Positions 51,982 through 55,828 of a stretch of DNA of 55,828 bases are shown piece by piece; the stretch's first letter is position 1, and each line of letters begins with the position of its first letter. This stretch comes from Algoriphagus sp. (GTDB taxonomy: Bacteria; Bacteroidota; Bacteroidia; Cytophagales; Cyclobacteriaceae). The notes under the pieces were generated by a model. That model searched no databases. It saw only the letters and a program-made list of their open reading frames with translations, and was not told the DNA's origin. The position numbers and the translations under genes are program-made. Location of the stretch: assembly GCF_029254265.1 (NCBI RefSeq), contig NZ_JAQWXX010000029.1, positions 1-55,828 on the forward strand. Direction: 5' to 3'.

Positions 51982-52016
51982 AATTTCAATCAATTCTTAA
52001 TCAATTTAATCGTCTA

Positions 52017-52077
52017 GCCCCGTCTAGGTGTAATCAGATTATTTCTTAAAGCTTTGTCTAAGCGTAGTTCGCCCCCT
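52017..52077 (+). repeat. Dispersed repeat family 2, copy 6
   Basis: CCCCGTCTAGGTGTAATCAG, then TTTGTCTAAGCGTAGTTCGC. The right hairpin arm is lost. Confidence 0.6.
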
Positions 52078-52118
52078 CCTTTTGCTATAGGATAAAAGAC
52101 CCGTACCTACCCGCTAAC

Positions 52119-52170
52119 CCATAGCAAGTGGAAGCTCTTAGCCAATCAAACCTTGGCAATTCCGGAGAAA
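52119..52170. repeat. Left direct repeat flanking the serine hydrolase gene
   Basis: CCATAGCAAGTGGAAGCTCT, then TAGCCAATCAAACCTTGGCA and ATTCCGGAGAAA. An imperfect copy in the same orientation follows the gene at 53377-53428. Confidence 0.65.
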
Positions 52171-52259
52171 TAACAAGATCCTCATATTTACAATTTAGCG
52201 TACTTTTAACTCAAATTTGGCCCAGAGTCGAATCCAAAGAACTTTACAACCCATACTTT

Positions 52260-53351
52260 ATGAAATCGCTACACCGCCTCCTCGGAATTGCACTTTTGGC
52301 CACTGCTTGGAATCAAGTGCAAGCCCAAAACTTTCAACAGGTCCTCCAATCAGAAATCACGGAGTCGAATCCGGGAATCTTATTCACTGTTGAATCCGGA
52401 GATGAAAGTTTTTCCTGGTCAGGAGCGGCAGGAATAAACGATCAGTCCCTCGGTGACTCTTTGCAAATCGAAGAAACTTTCCGCATCGCTAGCGTCACGA
52501 AGACTTATGTCGCAGCAGGCATACTCCGACTGATGGAAAAGGGCGTTCTGAAACTTGATGACCCAATTTCCAAACACATCTCTCAGGAACATGCGGAGAT
52601 TCTGTCTCAGGATTATGACTTGGATCTAATTACCATTCGGCAAATTTTAAGGCATTCAGCGGGCTTTTTTGACCACACAAATGCACCTGAGTTCTTTGAA
52701 ATAGTCCTCGGAACTACAGATCACGAATGGACCCGAACCGAACAATTGAAGATGGGTGTGGAAAAAGGAGATCCCATTGGCCCTCCGGGAGAGCAGTTTA
52801 GCTATTCGGATACAGGCTATGTGATCTTGGGTGAGTTGATCGAAAAGTACACTGGCAAAAGCCTGGACGCTGGTCTTAAGGAATTGCTCGGAATAGAGGC
52901 ACTCGGACTCGAGCGAACTGACTTTGAAAGAATGGACCCAATAACTGATCAGCTGCGGATTCATCAATATTTCCAAGGACGCGACACGTATGAATTCAGC
53001 CCCACGATGGATTATTATGGCGGGGGAGGAATCCTGTCAACTTCACAGGAACTGGTAGATTTCTTTCAGGCCCTTTTTCAGGGAAAAGTCTTTGAGAAAG
53101 CTGAAACACTGGAAATCATGCTGGAGCCGGTGACCTACGAAACCAAGGCAAGAATGGATTACCAAATGGGCATGTATAAAATTAAGATCAATGGATTCGA
53201 GGCTTTTACTCATTCCGGTTTTTGGGGAACCCAGGTGATTTATATCCCCGAATTAAATCTCTACATGGCTGCAAACTACTCAGGAGGCTGGAGAGGAAGC
53301 GCGGTAGCTCCGATTTTTGCAAAGATCCTGCTGGAAAAAGGGGAAAACTAG
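52260..53351 (+). CDS. Beta-lactamase-family serine hydrolase, exported
   Basis: A 363-residue class C beta-lactamase/penicillin-binding-like protein. The ATG at 52260 gives a good signal (MKSLHRLLGIALLATAWNQV) ending at QAQ; a longer frame from 52128 is unlikely. Catalytic motifs: SxxK in IASVTKTYVAAG near 78, YxN-type in SYSDTGYVILGEL near 180 (D in place of N), and HSGFWGT near 317 for the KTG box. Such proteins are usually D-amino-acid esterases or peptidases rather than true resistance enzymes. Imperfect direct repeats on both sides suggest that it was inserted or duplicated as a unit. Confidence 0.85.
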   Translation: MKSLHRLLGIALLATAWNQVQAQNFQQVLQSEITESNPGILFTVESGDESFSWSGAAGINDQSLGDSLQIEETFRIASVTKTYVAAGILRLMEKGVLKLDDPISKHISQEHAEILSQDYDLDLITIRQILRHSAGFFDHTNAPEFFEIVLGTTDHEWTRTEQLKMGVEKGDPIGPPGEQFSYSDTGYVILGELIEKYTGKSLDAGLKELLGIEALGLERTDFERMDPITDQLRIHQYFQGRDTYEFSPTMDYYGGGGILSTSQELVDFFQALFQGKVFEKAETLEIMLEPVTYETKARMDYQMGMYKIKINGFEAFTHSGFWGTQVIYIPELNLYMAANYSGGWRGSAVAPIFAKILLEKGEN

Positions 53352-53376
53352 GCCAATAAATGGATTTAATTTTAGG

Positions 53377-53428
53377 CCATAGTGAATGGAAGCGATTAGC
53401 AAATCACACCATGTTGATTCCGGAGGAG
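53377..53428. repeat. Right direct repeat flanking the serine hydrolase gene
   Basis: CCATAGTGAATGGAAGCGAT, then TAGCAAATCACACCATGTTG and ATTCCGGAGGAGG. Matches the left copy at about three quarters of positions. Confidence 0.65.
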
Positions 53429-53470
53429 GGGTTAACGTGATTTTGAGAAAAATTCTAAAAATCTCAGTTC

Positions 53471-53545
53471 CTCCCGACTGGGCGTAGTACAATCATTGCC
53501 TAGGCGTAGTTTGCCTCACCTACTCCTGACAATTGTCGCGGTCCG
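53471..53545 (+). repeat. Dispersed repeat family 2, copy 7
   Basis: CTCCCGACTGGGCGTAGTAC, then TGCCTAGGCGTAGTTTGCCT and CTGACAATTGTCGCGG. The inner GACAATTGTC is shared with copy 5. The left part is a degenerate CGTCTGGGTGTAGTCAGA. Confidence 0.6.
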
Positions 53546-53561
53546 GCCCAAGGCTAAAAAC

Positions 53562-53588
53562 ACCCGCCGCGGCGGGCTATTTTTTTAA
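53562..53588 (+). terminator. GC-rich hairpin with T-run
   Basis: CCCGCC pairs with GGCGGG, a self-complementary GC palindrome, followed by TATTTTTTT. It closes the upstream unit before the peptidase gene. Confidence 0.75.
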
Positions 53589-53699
53589 CGCCTTGTTCTG
53601 CTTTTATAGTATCAAGAAAGCTATCTCATAAAAGAATACCTTCAAATATCTCATTTTGCCTTATATTGACTCACCTTATAAAATCAATAACGCACAATT

Positions 53700-55523
53700 A
53701 TGAAACTCCTCAAGCAGGCCGCACTTTTTCTCCTTTTTCTAGGAATGGGAGCTCACCCCCTACTCGCACAAGTCAAACCTATTTTTGAAAACGGGGAAGC
53801 CCAAATCATCCCGGAACTGAAAGATTCCGCCAACTGGATCCGTACTGATCTCTGGGTGGAAACGGAATTTGACACCGACGGAGACGGTAAAAAAGACCGG
53901 ATGCATGTGGATGTAACCCGGCCGAAACAAACCGAGACGGAGGGACTTAAGCTTCCTGTGGTCTATGCCAGCAGCCCCTATTATGCAGGCACGGCAGGAA
54001 ACGCTCCTCTCTTTTGGGAGGTAAAACATGAATTGGGTGACTCAGCTCCTCCAAGAAACCAATTCGAGGTCGTACGCACAGGTGAGCGGCCGATCATCTC
54101 TAATTCCGAAATTATGCTATGGGTCCCTCGTGGCTACATTGTGGTTCACTCCTCCTCTCCGGGCACCGGACTTTCCCAGGGATCGCCAACCGTCGGTGGA
54201 GACAATGAATCCTTAGCACCAAAGGCCGTGATCGAATGGCTCACCGGCAAAGACAATGGCTATACTACGCCGGATGGAAATGAAAAAGTGTACGCATTTT
54301 GGTCCACCGGGAAAGTGGGAATGACAGGAACTTCCTACAACGGTACGCTTCCTCTGGCAGCAGCAACTACTGGCATAAAAGGCCTTGAGGCCATAATCCC
54401 CATCGCTCCTAATACATCCTATTATCATTATTACAGATCCAATGGACTCGTCCGATCACCGGGAGGATATCTGGGAGAAGACATCGATGTATTGTATGAT
54501 TTCATCCATAGCGGCGATGAATCCAAAAGAGCCTACAGCAATAAAACAGTCCGTGATACAGAAATGGCCCAAGGCATGGACCGAGCCAGCGGCGACTACA
54601 ATGACTTCTGGGCTGGCCGTGACTACCTCAATGACATGGGCCCAATGAAAGCAGCACTGTTGATGTCGCACGGTTTCAATGACTGGAACGTGATGCCGGA
54701 GCACAGCTATAGAATTTATGATGCAGCTCGCGCCAAAGGAATTCCAGCTAAAATCTTTTATCATCAAAACGGGCATGGCGGGCCTCCTCCATTTTCGATG
54801 ATGAATCGTTGGTTTACCCGCTACTTGCATGGAGTGGAAAATGGTGTGGAACAGGAACCAAAAGCCTGGATAGTCCGTGAGCAGGATGAGCGTAGCAATC
54901 CAACCCCTTATGCGGATTTCCCGAATCCTCAAGCTTCCCCAGTAAGTTTTTACCTGAGTGCTGGAGCTCCTGCAGCAGGTGGAATGGGACTGGAGAAAAT
55001 GACTTCCGGAAAGCATGAAACTTTGGTTGATAACTATTCCTTTCCAGGATCTGCGCTGGCGCAGGCAGATTACACCGAGCATCGCTTGCTCTATCTTAGC
55101 CCTGTACTCAAAGAGCCGGTTCATATTTCAGGAATTCCAAAAATTACTGTCAAAATAGCAGCCAATAAACCTGCAGCCAACCTTTCAGTTTGGTTGGTTT
55201 CCCTGCCTTGGACAGAAGGGAGAAATGCAAAAATCACGGATAATATCATTACCAGAGGCTGGGCAGATCCACAAAACCACGCTTCCATCCGTAAAGGAGA
55301 GCCTTTGGTGCCGGGGAAGTTCTACGAGGTAAGCTTTGACTTGCAGCCGGACGATCAGATCATCGCAGCAGGCCAGCAGATTGGTTTGATGATCTTTTCC
55401 TCAGATGCCGAGTTCACAATTTTACCTAAGCCCGGCACAGAACTGACGATAGATCTAGATGGAACTGTATTGACCGTTCCAGTGGTGGGAGGAAAAGCTG
55501 CTGTGGAGAAGGCGGTGAAATAG
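53700..55523 (+). CDS. S15-family Xaa-Pro dipeptidyl-peptidase-like exported enzyme
   Basis: A 607-residue exported protein (signal MKLLKQAALFLLFLGMGAHP, ending AQ). The N-terminal alpha/beta-hydrolase domain has GKVGMTGTSYNGTLP, catalytic serine near 211 in the G-x-S-Y-x-G form of the CocE/PepX group, with aspartate in SHGFNDWNVMPEHSY near 326 and histidine in YHQNGHGGPPPFS near 357. The C-terminal half is a jelly-roll domain as in family S15 (LLYLSPVLKEPVHISGIPKI). It would cleave Xaa-Pro dipeptides or acyl-type esters outside the cytoplasm. Size is typical. Confidence 0.9.
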   Translation: MKLLKQAALFLLFLGMGAHPLLAQVKPIFENGEAQIIPELKDSANWIRTDLWVETEFDTDGDGKKDRMHVDVTRPKQTETEGLKLPVVYASSPYYAGTAGNAPLFWEVKHELGDSAPPRNQFEVVRTGERPIISNSEIMLWVPRGYIVVHSSSPGTGLSQGSPTVGGDNESLAPKAVIEWLTGKDNGYTTPDGNEKVYAFWSTGKVGMTGTSYNGTLPLAAATTGIKGLEAIIPIAPNTSYYHYYRSNGLVRSPGGYLGEDIDVLYDFIHSGDESKRAYSNKTVRDTEMAQGMDRASGDYNDFWAGRDYLNDMGPMKAALLMSHGFNDWNVMPEHSYRIYDAARAKGIPAKIFYHQNGHGGPPPFSMMNRWFTRYLHGVENGVEQEPKAWIVREQDERSNPTPYADFPNPQASPVSFYLSAGAPAAGGMGLEKMTSGKHETLVDNYSFPGSALAQADYTEHRLLYLSPVLKEPVHISGIPKITVKIAANKPAANLSVWLVSLPWTEGRNAKITDNIITRGWADPQNHASIRKGEPLVPGKFYEVSFDLQPDDQIIAAGQQIGLMIFSSDAEFTILPKPGTELTIDLDGTVLTVPVVGGKAAVEKAVK

Positions 55524-55711
55524 TCTGGTGTGGAGAAAATGCCGGATAAACTCGATGATATTCAGATCAGAGCTTTGTATATTTTCAACCAAGGAAAACC
55601 AATTCGACCTATTTAGGAATTACTTGTCACTACTTGTTCCGAACAATTTCAAGAAGCGGTCAATTAATATTTGACTAAGTTCAAAATCCCATTGAGTCAT
55701 TAAATATTAAA

Positions 55712-55738
55712 TATGTATATCCGCAAAGATGCCAGTAG
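55712..55738. repeat. Dispersed repeat family 1, left end (copy D)
   Basis: TATGTATATCCGCAAAGATG, then CCAGTAG: identical in most positions to the left end of copy B at 23369-23395. The body that follows differs, so only the end is present or the rest is diverged. The region 55524-55828 otherwise holds no gene. Confidence 0.65.
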
Positions 55739-55804
55739 CCAAATAAGTTAGAAGTGACAGCCAGTGACAATCGCTTTCTTGCGATCTTAACGGGTACTAA
55801 ATTA

Positions 55805-55827
55805 GGTCAAAATAAACGGTTTTGACC
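55805..55827. repeat. Palindrome at the window end
   Basis: GGTCAAAA pairs with TTTTGACC around TAAACGG. It may be a terminator or the edge of another element; the window ends here. Confidence 0.5.
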
Positions 55828-55828
55828 A

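Noticed and set aside
49053..53545. Integron with attC sites
   Set aside because: Repeats lack the expected terminal core pairs, genes point both ways, and no integrase is present in the window.
54456..55124. Reverse-strand frame of 222 codons inside the S15 peptidase gene
   Set aside because: The forward gene has catalytic motifs across this stretch; the reverse frame has none.
1..55828. tRNA genes
   Set aside because: No T-loop with matching acceptor and anticodon stems was found; GGATTCGAAC-like matches lie in coding or repeat sequence.

Overview
The window looks like chromosome from a member of the Bacteroidota, most likely order Cytophagales and close to Cyclobacteriaceae/Algoriphagus. 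This is inferred from gene content: carboxypeptidase-regulatory/TonB-plug proteins, a PorT-like barrel, GxxExxY, RapA, an ABC permease-M1 peptidase fusion, AT-rich ribosome-binding regions and TAnnTTTG-type -7 boxes. No rRNA or tRNA gene was found.

Layout. 1-2661: end of an insertion-sequence-like element against a truncated rplS, then gltX with small companions. 2696-10474: secreted and outer-membrane genes (two tandem MG2/plug proteins, a small beta-barrel protein) and an ECF sigma/anti-sigma-like/Spy-plug unit. 10529-19154: a DUF885 metallopeptidase, a GxxExxY gene between inverted repeats, a VOC lipoprotein, and an ABC ATPase with a permease-M1 fusion. 19209-25809: small membrane protein, DUF5715-like peptidase, alpha/beta hydrolase, VIT-family transporter, D-amino-acid-oxidase-like enzyme and a secreted protein of unknown function, with two families of dispersed repeats between them. 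26015-29205: a TPR sensor kinase, its LuxR-type response regulator and a small unknown protein. 29499-37284: RapA, a CAP/lectin-like protein, and a stress-like group (HMA-AraC regulator, BON, HPF and unknowns).

37505-49376 is the most distinctive part: one long, AT-rich, single-strand operon for a Ter (tellurite-resistance-like) stress system. It holds four TerD-family proteins, three TerY von Willebrand A proteins (one with a C-terminal zinc ribbon), a PP2C phosphatase and a zinc-ribbon kinase (the TerY-phosphorylation triad), a HAD phosphatase, a phosphoribosyltransferase, a YggT-like membrane protein, a Ca2+/Na+ antiporter, and two copies of a small basic protein that ordinary ORF calling can miss.

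A 20-bp palindrome, AATACCT-N6-RGGTATT, occurs four times: before the sensor kinase, before its response regulator, before the unknown gene at 28852, and before the lipoprotein that heads the Ter operon. I infer that the two-component system regulates itself and the Ter island.

49050-53600 is a patchwork of small genes separated by seven copies of a dispersed repeat, with a frameshifted ion channel, a signal-peptide stub, a 21-bp minisatellite and a serine hydrolase flanked by direct repeats. The window ends with an S15 Xaa-Pro-type peptidase and one end of a dispersed repeat. A further set of four structured repeats, three in tandem before 23816 and one before 25809 on the other strand, keeps a hairpin through compensatory changes and may be an undescribed leader RNA or REP-like element.
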